This document shows positions 16,894 to 25,256 of a DNA stretch of 64,000 nt, piece by piece (the stretch's first letter is position 1; every line of letters begins with the position of its first letter). Below the pieces are notes generated by a model. It did not search any database. It was given only the letters and a program-made list of their open reading frames with translations, and was not told where the DNA came from. This DNA comes from Hyphomicrobiales bacterium. Its GTDB lineage: Bacteria; Pseudomonadota; Alphaproteobacteria; Rhizobiales; Beijerinckiaceae. The translations under genes and the position numbers were made by a program. Location of the stretch: positions 4,487,001 to 4,551,000 of the forward strand of contig CAKNFJ010000001.1 in NCBI GenBank assembly GCA_930633495.1, written 5' to 3'.

Positions 16894-17871
16894 TCAGTGC
16901 TCGCGCAGGCAGGCCTGGGCGAGGGCACTGAGGCGGGCGCCTTCCTCCGGGGTGAGCAGGTCGTCGAGGGTCTTCTGCCAGAGTTGCTCGCGCTTGAGCT
17001 TGTCGATGGTGCAGGTGCAGACGGCGCGGCAGAGCCGTTCGGGCACGTCCGGGCCGCAGCTGCGTTGGCATTCGGCCCGGAAGGCCCGCTCGGCCGGTGG
17101 CGCCGGCGGAGCCACCAGGGTCACCAGCGTCAGGAGCGCGATGAAGACCGGCTGGTGGACGAGATAGACGAGCAGGCTGTGACGCCCGCCCCAGGCGATG
17201 ATTCGTGTGGGCAAGGCGTGAGGCCGCCAGTTCGCCAGCGCCGTGCCGGCGAGGCGCGGCAGCAGCAGGCGCGCCAGCACGATGCCGGTGAGGACGCAGC
17301 CGAACCAGGGGAAGACCGGCACGAAATCCGCCGTCTGGAGCGGAATGCGCGAAAAGCCGAGCCAGGACAGCCAGGGCGCATCGAGCAGCGGATGCGCGAC
17401 GAAGGCCGGCAATGCGAAGGCGAGGATGGCCGAAGTGACCACCATGACGACCGGCAGCCGCAGGAACGGCAAAGCGAGCACGCTCGCCAGCGCGATGTGG
17501 TGGAGGATGCCGAAGAAGATGAAGTTGCCACGAAGCGCGAACCAGGTGCCGAGCGAGACCACGGCGGCGGCACCGGCGACCAAAGCGAGGCGGTTCAGGT
17601 AGGCGCGGCGATTCAGGCCCTTGCGCGTCGCCAGCACCAGGCTGAAGCCGACGACGATCAGGAAGGAGCCGGCGATGCAACGGGCGAAGAGCCGCCAGCC
17701 GGGCTCGGCGACGATGTCGGTTTCGATGAGCCCGAGGAAGGACAGATCATAGGCGAAGTGGTAGACGAACATCGCCAGCAGGGCGGCGCCGCGGGCGATA
17801 TCGACGAAGGCGAAGCGGGGCGATTCCGTCGTCGCGGCGGCGTCCGGTGCGCGGGGGGCGGTCTGGCTCAT
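16894..17871 (-). CDS. DUF1624 (heparan-alpha-glucosaminide N-acetyltransferase-like) membrane protein
   Basis: Polytopic inner-membrane protein of 325 aa. The N terminus FVDIARGAALLAMFVYHFAYD carries the conserved H/D signature of DUF1624, a family related to membrane acyltransferases. About eight hydrophobic segments follow up to residue 265. The last 60 residues are unusual: a hydrophilic tail with six cysteines (ECQRSC, LCRAVCTC and a final AC). Acceptor and acyl donor are unknown. The gene faces the alpha/beta hydrolase gene, with about 108 bp between the two starts. Confidence 0.8.
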   Translation of the reverse strand: MSQTAPRAPDAAATTESPRFAFVDIARGAALLAMFVYHFAYDLSFLGLIETDIVAEPGWRLFARCIAGSFLIVVGFSLVLATRKGLNRRAYLNRLALVAGAAAVVSLGTWFALRGNFIFFGILHHIALASVLALPFLRLPVVMVVTSAILAFALPAFVAHPLLDAPWLSWLGFSRIPLQTADFVPVFPWFGCVLTGIVLARLLLPRLAGTALANWRPHALPTRIIAWGGRHSLLVYLVHQPVFIALLTLVTLVAPPAPPAERAFRAECQRSCGPDVPERLCRAVCTCTIDKLKREQLWQKTLDDLLTPEEGARLSALAQACLREH

Positions 17872-17979
17872 GGCGACAGTTCATAAGCAAGCCGCGCCGC
17901 AGCGGCTACCCAAAGCTCCGTGCCCATGGCAGGGATTGCGACAAGCTGTTCCACATCCCGGCCTCGACCTGAGATTCGC

Positions 17980-18747
17980 ATGCAGAGCTTTTCCTCCGAC
18001 GGCGTGAAGATCGCTTTCATCGACCTCGCGCCGACAGGCGACACGCCGCAGCACCGGACCGTGGTGCTGGTTCACGGCTTCGCCTCCTCGCACATGACCA
18101 ACTGGGTCAACACGCAGTGGACGAAGACGCTGACCCATGCCGGCTACCGCGTCGTCGCGCTCGACGATCGCGGCCATGGCCAGAGCGAGAAGCTCTACGA
18201 CCCGGCCGCCTATTCCTCCGACATCATGGCCGAGGATGTGCGCCGGCTGATGGATCATCTCGATATCCCGCGCGCGGCGGTGATGGGCTATTCGATGGGC
18301 GCGCGCATCTCGGCGCATCTCGCGCTGGCGCATCCGCGCCGGCTGGATGCTCTGCTCATCGGCGGGCTCGGCATCCATCTCGTCGAGGGGGTGGGGCTGC
18401 CGCTCGGGATCGCCGATGCGATGGAGGCGCCCTCGCTCGATGTGCTGACGGACCCGATGCAGCGCATGTTCCGCGCCTTCGCCGAGCAGACCAAGAGCGA
18501 CCTGCGGGCGCTCGCCGCCTGCATCCGCGGGTCGCGCCAGACGCTCACGGCCGAGCAGGTCGGGCAGATCGCGATGCCGACCCTGGTCAGCGTTGGCACG
18601 AAGGACGACGTCTCTGGCTCCGGGCCGGAGCTGGCGAAGCTCATTCCCGACGCGGGATGCTTCGACATCGTCGGGCGCGACCACAACCTCGCGGTTGGCG
18701 ACAAGAGCCACAAGCAGGCCGTTCTCGACTTTCTCGCGCGTTTGTGA
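17980..18747 (+). CDS. Alpha/beta-fold hydrolase
   Basis: Predicted soluble hydrolase of 255 aa. VVLVHGFASSH near residue 30 is the oxyanion-hole HG region, ALDDRGHGQS follows, and GYSMG has the nucleophile Ser105. GRDHNLAVGDKSHKQA near the C terminus supplies the catalytic histidine. The substrate is not apparent; an esterase or C-C bond hydrolase are both possible. I start the gene at 17980, which gives the usual N-terminal strand pattern, rather than at an in-frame ATG 20 codons upstream. It diverges from the DUF1624 gene. Confidence 0.85.
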   Translation: MQSFSSDGVKIAFIDLAPTGDTPQHRTVVLVHGFASSHMTNWVNTQWTKTLTHAGYRVVALDDRGHGQSEKLYDPAAYSSDIMAEDVRRLMDHLDIPRAAVMGYSMGARISAHLALAHPRRLDALLIGGLGIHLVEGVGLPLGIADAMEAPSLDVLTDPMQRMFRAFAEQTKSDLRALAACIRGSRQTLTAEQVGQIAMPTLVSVGTKDDVSGSGPELAKLIPDAGCFDIVGRDHNLAVGDKSHKQAVLDFLARL

Positions 18748-18934
18748 GACCGTAGCGGATGAAGAGGGGCGTTATGGAAAAGCGCGCGACGCCAATGTGT
18801 TGTCGATTTTCCCTGAAAAACTGAATCCGCCGCCTCGCTTTTCGATTCAACTTCGGTCGGCTTGAGCCTTTGGTGCAGATGCCGGCTTGCGGCTAGGTTA
18901 TACTCCTGCCGACGACCCTTTCCGGAGAACGACA

Positions 18935-19783
18935 ATGCCGTCAGGGCGCTCCGCCGTGGAAGCACGCGATCCCGCAACCGGCCTCGATCGGATCGACCCG
19001 GTCTGGTCACGCCTGCGTGGCGAGGCCGAGGCCGCCGTCACTGCCGAGCCGGCGCTCGGCACGCTCATCGTCGCCTCGATCCTCAACCAGCCGTCGTTCG
19101 AAAGCGCGGTCGCTCATCGCGTCGCGGCCCGGCTCGGTCACCCGGCCGTCACGGCCGATCTGATCGAGCAGGGTTTCAGCGAGGCGATGGCCGATGACGA
19201 GGCGATCGGCGCCGGCATGCGCGCCGATGTGATGGCGGTGCTGGACCGCGATCCCGCCTGCTACCGCGTGCTCGAGCCGGTGCTGTTCTTCAAGGGCTTC
19301 CATGCGCTGCAATGCCACCGCCTCGCGCATTGGCTGTGGCAGCGTGGCCGGCGCGACTTCGCGCTCTACCTGCAGGCGCGCTCCTCTGAGGTCTTCCAGA
19401 CCGACATCAATCCGGCCGCGACGATCGGCAAGGGCGTGTTCCTCGACCATGCGACCGGCCTCGTCGTCGGCGAGACGGCTGTGATCGAGGACGACGTCTC
19501 GATGCTGCACGGCGTCACGCTCGGCGGCACCGGCAAGCAGGGCGGCGATCGTCATCCGAAGATCCGCAAGGGCGTGCTGATCGGCGCGGGCGCCAAGATC
19601 CTCGGCAATATCGAGGTCGGCCGGTGCAGCCGCGTCGCTGCCGGTTCGGTCGTGCTGGCGGCGGTGCCGCGCAACAAAACCGTGGCCGGCGTGCCCGCGA
19701 AGGTCGTCGGCGAGGCCGGCTGTGCGGAGCCTTCGCGCTCGATGGACCAGATCCTCGAAGGCGATTGCGGCGCCTATATCTGA
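18935..19783 (+). CDS. cysE: Serine O-acetyltransferase
   Basis: First enzyme of cysteine synthesis: L-serine plus acetyl-CoA gives O-acetylserine. The 282-aa protein has the N-terminal helical domain (about 1-170) and a left-handed beta-helix of hexapeptide repeats. The active-site segment LDHATGLVVGETA and the following VTLGGTGKQGGDRHP loop are intact. The C-terminal tail ends in CGAYI; the terminal isoleucine fits the usual tail used for cysteine synthase binding. CCGGAGAAC sits just before the ATG at 18935, which settles the start. A TATACT element at 18899-18904 may be the -10 box, but no good -35 is at the right spacing. Confidence 0.95.
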   Translation: MPSGRSAVEARDPATGLDRIDPVWSRLRGEAEAAVTAEPALGTLIVASILNQPSFESAVAHRVAARLGHPAVTADLIEQGFSEAMADDEAIGAGMRADVMAVLDRDPACYRVLEPVLFFKGFHALQCHRLAHWLWQRGRRDFALYLQARSSEVFQTDINPAATIGKGVFLDHATGLVVGETAVIEDDVSMLHGVTLGGTGKQGGDRHPKIRKGVLIGAGAKILGNIEVGRCSRVAAGSVVLAAVPRNKTVAGVPAKVVGEAGCAEPSRSMDQILEGDCGAYI

Positions 19784-20694
19784 TCCGCTTCGCCTGCCGA
19801 GCGGGCGAGCCATTCCATGATCTCGGCCCGGCGCGCATGCGCGCCGGAGCCCGTCGCGGGCGTCAGCGTCAGCCGGTCCGGTGTCGGCATGGCCTGGGTG
19901 AAGGGCGCGACGAGCCGCCGGCTTGCGAGATGGGACGCGACGAGGCTCATCCGGCCCATCAGCACGCCCGAGCCCGAAAGACAGGCATCGAGCGCCAGGC
20001 TGTAGAGCGAGAAGGCTGGCCCGCGGCCCGCATCGATCCGCGCCTGCGGCAGCGCGAAGGCGAGCCAGCGCGCCCAGTCGTCGCGCCAGACGGCATCGTG
20101 CAGCAGCGTCTGCCGGGCCAGATCGGCGGCGGAGGCGATCTGGCCTGCCAGCGCCGGGGCACAGACCGGCAGGATGGCGTCGTCGGCGAGTTGCAGGGCG
20201 CCTGCCTCGGCCGTCTCCCGGTAGAACAGCGCGAGATCGTAAGGCTCCCGGCGCGAATCGGGCGGTTCCTCCATCGCGGAGAGTGAGATCTGCAGATCCG
20301 GAAAGGCTTGCTGCAGCGCCGGCAGGCGCGGCGAGAGCCAGAGCTGGGCGAGGCAGGGCAGGGCGGCGATGGCAAGCGGGCGATGCGGCTCGGCTTCGCG
20401 AAGGGCCTGCATCGCCTGCCCGAGCATGTCGAAACCGCGTGTCAGCCGCGGCAGCGCTTCGCGTGCCGCATCGGTCAGCGCGACGCCTTGCGCCAACCGA
20501 CGGAAGACCGGGAAGCCCAGCGTCGCTTCGAGCTGGCGGATCTGCTGGGTGATCGCTCCGGCCGTGACCCCGAGCTCGTCCGCCGCTTTGGTGAAGCTCT
20601 CCAGCCGCGCTGCCGCCTCGAAGGCGCGCAAGGCGTTGAGCGAGGGCAGGCGTGGGCGGGGCGGCTTGACGGGCACGGCTGAGATCCGGTTCAA
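19774..20694 (-). CDS. LysR-family regulator (GcvA-like)
   Basis: A 306-aa LysR-type regulator. The N-terminal winged helix is clear (LPSLNALRAFEAAARLESFT, then the GVTAGAITQQIRQLE recognition helix), followed by the co-inducer domain. The layout resembles GcvA. I see no near in-frame ATG; the TTG at 20694 follows GAGGAAATC at good spacing and gives the standard length, while a GTG at 20673 is the alternative. It diverges from the SHMT-like gene, whose expression it most likely controls, and its start overlaps a T-N11-A inverted repeat, suggesting autoregulation. Its last codons overlap the 3' end of convergent cysE by 10 bases. Confidence 0.88.
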   Translation of the reverse strand: MNRISAVPVKPPRPRLPSLNALRAFEAAARLESFTKAADELGVTAGAITQQIRQLEATLGFPVFRRLAQGVALTDAAREALPRLTRGFDMLGQAMQALREAEPHRPLAIAALPCLAQLWLSPRLPALQQAFPDLQISLSAMEEPPDSRREPYDLALFYRETAEAGALQLADDAILPVCAPALAGQIASAADLARQTLLHDAVWRDDWARWLAFALPQARIDAGRGPAFSLYSLALDACLSGSGVLMGRMSLVASHLASRRLVAPFTQAMPTPDRLTLTPATGSGAHARRAEIMEWLARSAGEADQI

Positions 20695-20714
20695 GACTGA
20701 GATTTCCTCAGTCT
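20694..20714. promoter_or_regulatory. LysR-type operator candidate (T-N11-A inverted repeat)
   Basis: AGACTGA and TCAGTCT form a perfect 7-bp inverted repeat with a 7-bp spacer. T20698 and A20710 give the T-N11-A spacing expected of LysR-family sites. It overlaps the ribosome-binding region and start of the LysR gene and lies 79-99 bp upstream of the SHMT-like gene. Confidence 0.65.
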
Positions 20715-20792
20715 GCGGAAGAGGAATACTCGTTTGCGCGTGACGCCGCAAACCGCTGTTATGCCGTAAGCCAAGCGAGTGGAGGGACGAGC

Positions 20793-22115
20793 ATGACGGC
20801 ACTGGGCAGGCGCGATTGGGTGCCCCAAGCGAGCGAGGGTTATGTGCTGAAAATCGCCGGCGAGACGGCAAACCAGCCGCTCGACGCGATCGCGGCACGG
20901 ATCGATGCGCTGGCGGTGGAGAACCGCGCCATCCACGAGCGCGATTGCGTCAACCTCAATCCGGCCACCAATATCATGAATCCCAAGGCCGAGGCGCTGC
21001 TCTCGGCGGGAATCGGGGCGCGGCCCTCGCTCGGCTATCCCGGCGACAAATACGAGATGGGGCTGGAGGCGATCGAGCAGATCGAGATCATCGCCGCCGA
21101 GCTCGCTGCCGAGGTGTTCGGCGCGAAATATACCGAAATCCGCGTGCCTTCCGGCGCCATCGCCAATCTCTATGCCTTCATGGTCGCGGCGAAGGCGGGC
21201 GACTGCATCATTGCGCCTCCCGGCGAGATCGGCGGTCACGTCACTCATCACGGGGCGGGGGCGGCCGGGCTCTACGGCATCGTCACCCATCCGGCGCCGA
21301 TCGACCCGGTGAACTATACGGTCGATGTCGAGAAGCTCCGGGCGGACGCCCTGCGCTTGCGGCCGAAGCTGATCTCGATCGGCGGCAGCCTCAATCTTTT
21401 CCCGCATCCGATCCGCGCCATCCGGGCCATCGCCGACGAAGTGGGCGCGCTCGTGCTGTTCGACGCGGCGCATATGTCCGGCATGATCGCCGGCCATGGC
21501 TGGCAGCAGCCGTTGGAGGAGGGCGCCCATCTGATGACGATGAGTACCTATAAGAGCCTGGGCGGGCCGCCTTCGGGGTTGATCGTGACCAACGATGCCG
21601 AGATCGCGAAGAAGCTCGACGCCATCGCCTATCCCGGCCTCACCGCCAATTTCGATGCGGCGAAATCGGCCTCGCTGGCAGTCACGCTGCTCGACTGGAA
21701 GGCACATGGCCGCGCCTATGCGCAGGAGATGGCGAAGACCGCGAAGGCATTGGCCGAGGCGCTTTCCGAGCGGCAGGTGCCGGTTTTCGCCCGCGACCGG
21801 GGCATGACGACCTCGCACCAGTTCGCGATCGAGGCTGCTTCCTATGGCGGCGGCCAGGCGGCGGCGAAGAAGCTGCGCGCGGTCAACATCCTGTCCTGCG
21901 GCATTGGCCTGCCGCTGCCGGCGGTGGAAGGCGACGTGAACGGACTGAGGCTCGGCACGCCCGAGATTGTGCGCTTCGGCATGACCGCGGCCGACATGCC
22001 GGAACTCGCCGGCTACATTGCCGAGGGGCTCAACGGCTCGCGCCCGGCCGAGGCGGTGGCGAAGGATGTGACTGCTTTCCGGAGTCGATTCCGGGAACTG
22101 CACTTCATGCGTTAG
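20793..22115 (+). CDS. SHMT-like PLP enzyme (glycine/serine hydroxymethyltransferase paralogue)
   Basis: Fold-type I PLP enzyme of 440 aa related to serine hydroxymethyltransferase. LNPATNIMNPKAEALLSAGI and the YPGDKYEMG segment near residue 78 correspond to the N-terminal active-site part of SHMT. TMSTYKSLGGPPSG near residue 250 holds the PLP lysine, replacing the usual T-T-T-H-K-T-L-R-G of housekeeping GlyA. These changes suggest a specialised activity, such as an alpha-methylserine hydroxymethyltransferase or aldolase; this is inference. The divergent GcvA-like LysR gene and the LysR site between them point to induction by an amino acid. Confidence 0.8.
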   Translation: MTALGRRDWVPQASEGYVLKIAGETANQPLDAIAARIDALAVENRAIHERDCVNLNPATNIMNPKAEALLSAGIGARPSLGYPGDKYEMGLEAIEQIEIIAAELAAEVFGAKYTEIRVPSGAIANLYAFMVAAKAGDCIIAPPGEIGGHVTHHGAGAAGLYGIVTHPAPIDPVNYTVDVEKLRADALRLRPKLISIGGSLNLFPHPIRAIRAIADEVGALVLFDAAHMSGMIAGHGWQQPLEEGAHLMTMSTYKSLGGPPSGLIVTNDAEIAKKLDAIAYPGLTANFDAAKSASLAVTLLDWKAHGRAYAQEMAKTAKALAEALSERQVPVFARDRGMTTSHQFAIEAASYGGGQAAAKKLRAVNILSCGIGLPLPAVEGDVNGLRLGTPEIVRFGMTAADMPELAGYIAEGLNGSRPAEAVAKDVTAFRSRFRELHFMR

Positions 22116-22136
22116 GATGGGGCTCCGGAGGGGCCC

Positions 22137-22634
22137 ATGAGCATGGACATCAGGCGCGAGCGGCCGGGTGACGAGGCTGAGATCGCGGACATCATCACGG
22201 CGGCCTTCGCCAAGGCGCAGCATAGCAGCGGCACGGAGGCGACGATCGTTTCCGGCTTGCGCGAAGCGGGCGCGCTGAGCCTGTCGCTCGTCGCGGTCGA
22301 GGGCGGGGCCGTCATCGGCCACGTCGCTTTCTCGCCGGTCGAGATCGCGGAGGCGACCGGCGCCTGGTACGGGCTTGGGCCCGTCGCGGTTTCACCCCTG
22401 CGGCAACGCCATGGGATCGGCGGCGCCCTGATCGAGGAAGGGCTCGCCCAGTTGCGCGCGAGTGGTGCTGCCGGCGCGGTCGTGCTGGGTGATCCCGGCT
22501 TTTACCACCGCTTCGGCTTCGCCAGTGACGGCGGGCTGCGCTTCGGGGAGGTTCCGCCCGCTTACCTGCAATGGCTCGCTTTCGCCGCGGCGGCGCCGCG
22601 CGGCGAGCTGCGTTACCATCCGGCCTTCGGCTGA
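22137..22634 (+). CDS. GNAT-family N-acetyltransferase
   Basis: A 165-aa acetyltransferase with the acetyl-CoA-binding motif A (LGPVAVSPLRQRHGIGGALI, about residues 80-99) and the YhbS-like ending GDPGFYHRFGF. The acceptor is unknown. The sequence CCGGAGGGG lies four bases before the first of two in-frame ATG codons, so 22137 is favoured. It follows the SHMT-like gene by 21 bases on the same strand and is likely in the same transcript; whether it modifies a related amino acid is only a guess. Confidence 0.85.
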   Translation: MSMDIRRERPGDEAEIADIITAAFAKAQHSSGTEATIVSGLREAGALSLSLVAVEGGAVIGHVAFSPVEIAEATGAWYGLGPVAVSPLRQRHGIGGALIEEGLAQLRASGAAGAVVLGDPGFYHRFGFASDGGLRFGEVPPAYLQWLAFAAAAPRGELRYHPAFG

Positions 22635-22656
22635 AGACGGCGCTGCCACGCAGTGG

Positions 22657-22998
22657 TCAGGAATCGCCGCCCGGGGCGAAGAAGCAGAGCAACTCGCCGG
22701 TATCGTTGATGCAGAGATGCCAGTGCCCGTCCGGGGACGGTGTGGCCTTGTCATGCGGAATTTCGAGCTTGAGGACCGTGCGGCGCTCCTTCGGCCACAT
22801 CGGATGCTCGCCGGGCCGGATCGTCACGATGAAACCGGCATGGACTTCCCGCACGGCTTCCGCCTCGATCGGCGCGCAATCGGCGCCGGAGCAGCAATAG
22901 AACGGGTAGTCCCAGCGGCTTGGAGCCTGATGGGAATGCGCGCGCGTCGCCCCCATCGCCAGCAAAGCCGCCATGGCGAATGAAGCGATCAGACGCAT
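22657..22998 (-). CDS. Small secreted cysteine-containing protein
   Basis: A 113-aa protein with a clean signal peptide (MRLIASFAMAALLAMGATRA, cleavage probably just after) and a mature domain of about 90 residues. The motif WDYPFYCCSGADCAPI puts three cysteines close together, and a fourth is in HLCINDTGELLCFF near the end together with a fifth, so disulfides or metal binding are likely. I recognise the type from related Hyphomicrobiales genomes but know no function. It is convergent with the GNAT gene. Confidence 0.7.
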   Translation of the reverse strand: MRLIASFAMAALLAMGATRAHSHQAPSRWDYPFYCCSGADCAPIEAEAVREVHAGFIVTIRPGEHPMWPKERRTVLKLEIPHDKATPSPDGHWHLCINDTGELLCFFAPGGDS

Positions 22999-23070
22999 CG
23001 GCCGGCCCTCGTTTGCCACGTTGCGGCGCGAAGGCGGCGAATGCGTGGCAGCGGGAGGTTGCAACCCGGT

Positions 23071-23319
23071 TCAGCAGGCCGAGTCCGATGGCCTCGCGGC
23101 CTTGCGGAGCGCGCGGCCCCGGTATCTGAAGCCGGGGACCCTATCCGAAAGCCGGTCGCTCAATCGCCGGGCGAGGCTGCGCCGAGGCTCGGCGGGCGCG
23201 CTGACCACAAATGGCCCGTGCACCTCGTAGAGAAAGTCTTCCCTCAAGATCTGCGCGATCGCCAGGCGGCCCGTGAAGCGCCGGATGGCGTTGAGGGCAT
23301 TGCGGTTCGGAAGGTGCAT
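23071..23319 (-). CDS. Small basic hypothetical protein
   Basis: An 82-aa frame starting MHLPNRNALNAIRRFTGRLA, with GGGAG at suitable spacing before the ATG. It is arginine-rich, with the phrase ILREDFLYEVHGPFV in the middle, which reads like genuine protein rather than antisense translation. No family is recognised. It lies between two genes of the same strand, the beta-lactamase-fold hydrolase upstream and the small secreted protein downstream. Existence is moderately supported only. Confidence 0.4.
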   Translation of the reverse strand: MHLPNRNALNAIRRFTGRLAIAQILREDFLYEVHGPFVVSAPAEPRRSLARRLSDRLSDRVPGFRYRGRALRKAARPSDSAC

Positions 23320-23439
23320 TCTGCGCTCCCGCTGATGGATGCACGGCCTTGCCCGGCCGATGATCCATGCTTGGTGCGGGTTTGCAGGTTCAGCGTCTGT
23401 GAGGGCTGTCACACAGGTCGCGGGACGGTTCGCTCCGGT

Positions 23440-24816
23440 TCAAGTGCCTGCGCCGCCATATCGCGTCAGCATTTCGGTACGCATCTCCTCCTCGGCGACG
23501 AGGCGGCTGCCGCCGAGGCGGACCGAGCGGACGGATCCGCTGCCGTCGCGCTGCAGCTCTGCGGTCTCGCCGGGGCTGCTGAAGCCGGATGCGCGGGTTA
23601 TCCGGCCCCGGTCGGGCGTTTCCAGCGTGATCTCGGGAGCATCGAGGAACGGCGTGAGCAGTGCGGGAGAGGCGACCAGGACATGCTTCCCGACCGGCAC
23701 GAGATCGCTCGCGCTCCAGATCGTCCACCAGCGGCCGGTCCAGCTCTGCATATCGGCCGGCGGTGCGCCGCGCTCGGCGAAGGTTTTGAGGATATGGGCG
23801 ACGCCGTCGAGCCAGGGGTGGGCAAGGCCGTCGATGGCGTTGGTCAGCACCGCGACGGTGAGATCCTGCTCCGGGAAGACGCAGGTGCGGGTGATGAAGC
23901 CCTGGAAGCCGCCGGAATGGCCGAACCAGCGCCAGGCCGCTTCGCCGCCGGAGATGGTGCCGAGACCGTAATGGCGTCCGAGGCTGGCCTCGTCATCCGG
24001 CCAGAGGCGGCGGCTCATCTCGCGGCGGCTGAGGGCGGAGAGGATGCTCGTCTCGGCTTTCGGCGAGAGCTGGGCGAAATAGCGCGCGACGTCGGCGGCG
24101 GTGGCGACGAAGCCCGCGGCCGATGTCATGGCGTAACCGGGATTGTCGGCGGGAATGACGACGCGCCGGCCGAGCGGCTGAGCGCCGCTATGGCCCTTCG
24201 CCATCGGCCGGTGGCCCCAGAGCTCGATATCGGCCTTGGTTTCGAGCAGTCCGGCCCCGGAGACGACCTCGTCGGTGATCCATTCGCTGTAGCTCAGCCC
24301 GGTCACGGCCTCGATGACGAGACCGAGCAGGGCGAAGCCGTGATTGGAATATTTGAAGCGCTGCGAGGCGGGGAAGACCGGCGGCGCCGCGAGGTCGGCG
24401 AGCAGCTCTGCCTTGCTGCAATAGGGCTTGCGGTCGAGGAACTGGCCGGCGTCGGGGCCGTCGCGGGTCAGGCCCGCGCTGTTCGAGAGCACCTGCGCGA
24501 CGGTGGCGTCGGCGATCTCGGGATGGAGACCGTCGATTAAACGGCCGACCTTGTCGTCGAGCCGCAGACGGCCCTGCTCGACGAGGCGCAGGATGCCTGC
24601 CGAGGTGAAGCTCTTGGAATGCGAGGCGATGCGGAAACCGTGGCGCGGCGTCAGCGCTTCGCCGGTCGCGAGATTGGCGCTGCCGAAGGCCGCTTCCAGC
24701 ACGACCTCGCCACCGCTCGCGACCGCGACGGCGCAGCCGGGCTGGTCATGGTGGCGGCGCTGGAAATCGAGCCAGCTCGCGACATAGGCGAGGGCGGGGG
24801 CGAGCCACGGCTTCAT
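23440..24816 (-). CDS. Beta-lactamase-fold serine hydrolase
   Basis: Class C beta-lactamase/D-Ala carboxypeptidase-like hydrolase of 458 aa. Ser65-x-x-Lys68 (SHSK) is the nucleophile motif, YSNHG in the FKYSNHGFALLG segment is the Y-x-N motif, and GHSGGFQG is the H-x-G motif, so the active site is complete. A C-terminal domain of about 100 residues follows the catalytic part. No signal peptide is visible, which argues for a cytoplasmic esterase or peptidase rather than drug resistance. The start at 24816 (MKPWLAPALAY) is preferred over an upstream in-frame codon because it gives the usual family N terminus. Confidence 0.85.
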   Translation of the reverse strand: MKPWLAPALAYVASWLDFQRRHHDQPGCAVAVASGGEVVLEAAFGSANLATGEALTPRHGFRIASHSKSFTSAGILRLVEQGRLRLDDKVGRLIDGLHPEIADATVAQVLSNSAGLTRDGPDAGQFLDRKPYCSKAELLADLAAPPVFPASQRFKYSNHGFALLGLVIEAVTGLSYSEWITDEVVSGAGLLETKADIELWGHRPMAKGHSGAQPLGRRVVIPADNPGYAMTSAAGFVATAADVARYFAQLSPKAETSILSALSRREMSRRLWPDDEASLGRHYGLGTISGGEAAWRWFGHSGGFQGFITRTCVFPEQDLTVAVLTNAIDGLAHPWLDGVAHILKTFAERGAPPADMQSWTGRWWTIWSASDLVPVGKHVLVASPALLTPFLDAPEITLETPDRGRITRASGFSSPGETAELQRDGSGSVRSVRLGGSRLVAEEEMRTEMLTRYGGAGT

Positions 24817-24982
24817 CGATGGGCGTCCGTCACGGTTGCTGCAGGCGGTGAGCATGGCACGATTCCGGCCGCGGCCGGCAAGCTGCGCAGATGCGAGGCG
24901 GCCATGCTCGCGACGGCTGCTTTCGCTTGCCCTTCACGGCCTGCCGTGGCATCGCTCCCGGCCAATCGAAAGGACCTTGATC

Positions 24983-25195
24983 GTGGACAAGAAAGAACTC
25001 GCCAAGCTTGAAGCCTATCTGCGCCGCACCTTCAACAACCATGCGATCAGCGTGCGCGCCCGGATGAAGAAGACCGACTCGGCCGAGGTCTATCTGGGCG
25101 AGGAGTTCATCGGCATCATCCATGTCGATGACGAGGATGGCGACCGCTCGTTCAACTTCACCATGGCGATCCTCGACGTTGATCTCGAGGACTGA
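24983..25195 (+). CDS. DUF3126 family protein
   Basis: A 70-aa acidic protein that is nearly all domain: it begins (M)DKKELAKLEAYLRRTFNN and ends FNFTMAILDVDLED, the hallmark of DUF3126, a family restricted largely to Alphaproteobacteria and without known function. The start is the GTG at 24983, preceded by AAAGGA; no ATG gives the family N terminus. It is a single gene, divergent from the hydrolase gene and convergent with the next gene across a palindromic repeat. Confidence 0.85.
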   Translation: MDKKELAKLEAYLRRTFNNHAISVRARMKKTDSAEVYLGEEFIGIIHVDDEDGDRSFNFTMAILDVDLED

Positions 25196-25205
25196 GAGCC
25201 CATGC

Positions 25206-25246
25206 CGTCATGCCCGGGCCTGCATTGCGCGTCGCCCGGGATGACG
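25206..25246. repeat. Intergenic palindromic repeat, family A (single unit)
   Basis: CGTCATGCCCGGG and CCCGGGATGACG face each other with one bulged base between 25206 and 25246. The outer CGTCAT/ATGACG ends match the other family A elements. It lies exactly between two convergent genes, where it could help terminate both. Confidence 0.55.
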
Positions 25247-25256
25247 ATCGCCGGTC

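Noticed and set aside
18748..18934. Riboswitch or T-box leader of cysE
   Set aside because: I could not find paired conserved elements of any known class; only a TATACT box is visible.
20691..22322. 543-codon minus-strand frame
   Set aside because: Antisense to the SHMT-like gene, which has clear family motifs.
23041..24540. 499-codon plus-strand frame
   Set aside because: Antisense to the beta-lactamase-fold gene, whose SxxK, YxN and HxG motifs are all in place.
23440..24816. Antibiotic-resistance beta-lactamase
   Set aside because: The fold is shared, but there is no signal peptide and the extra C-terminal domain fits esterase/peptidase relatives better.
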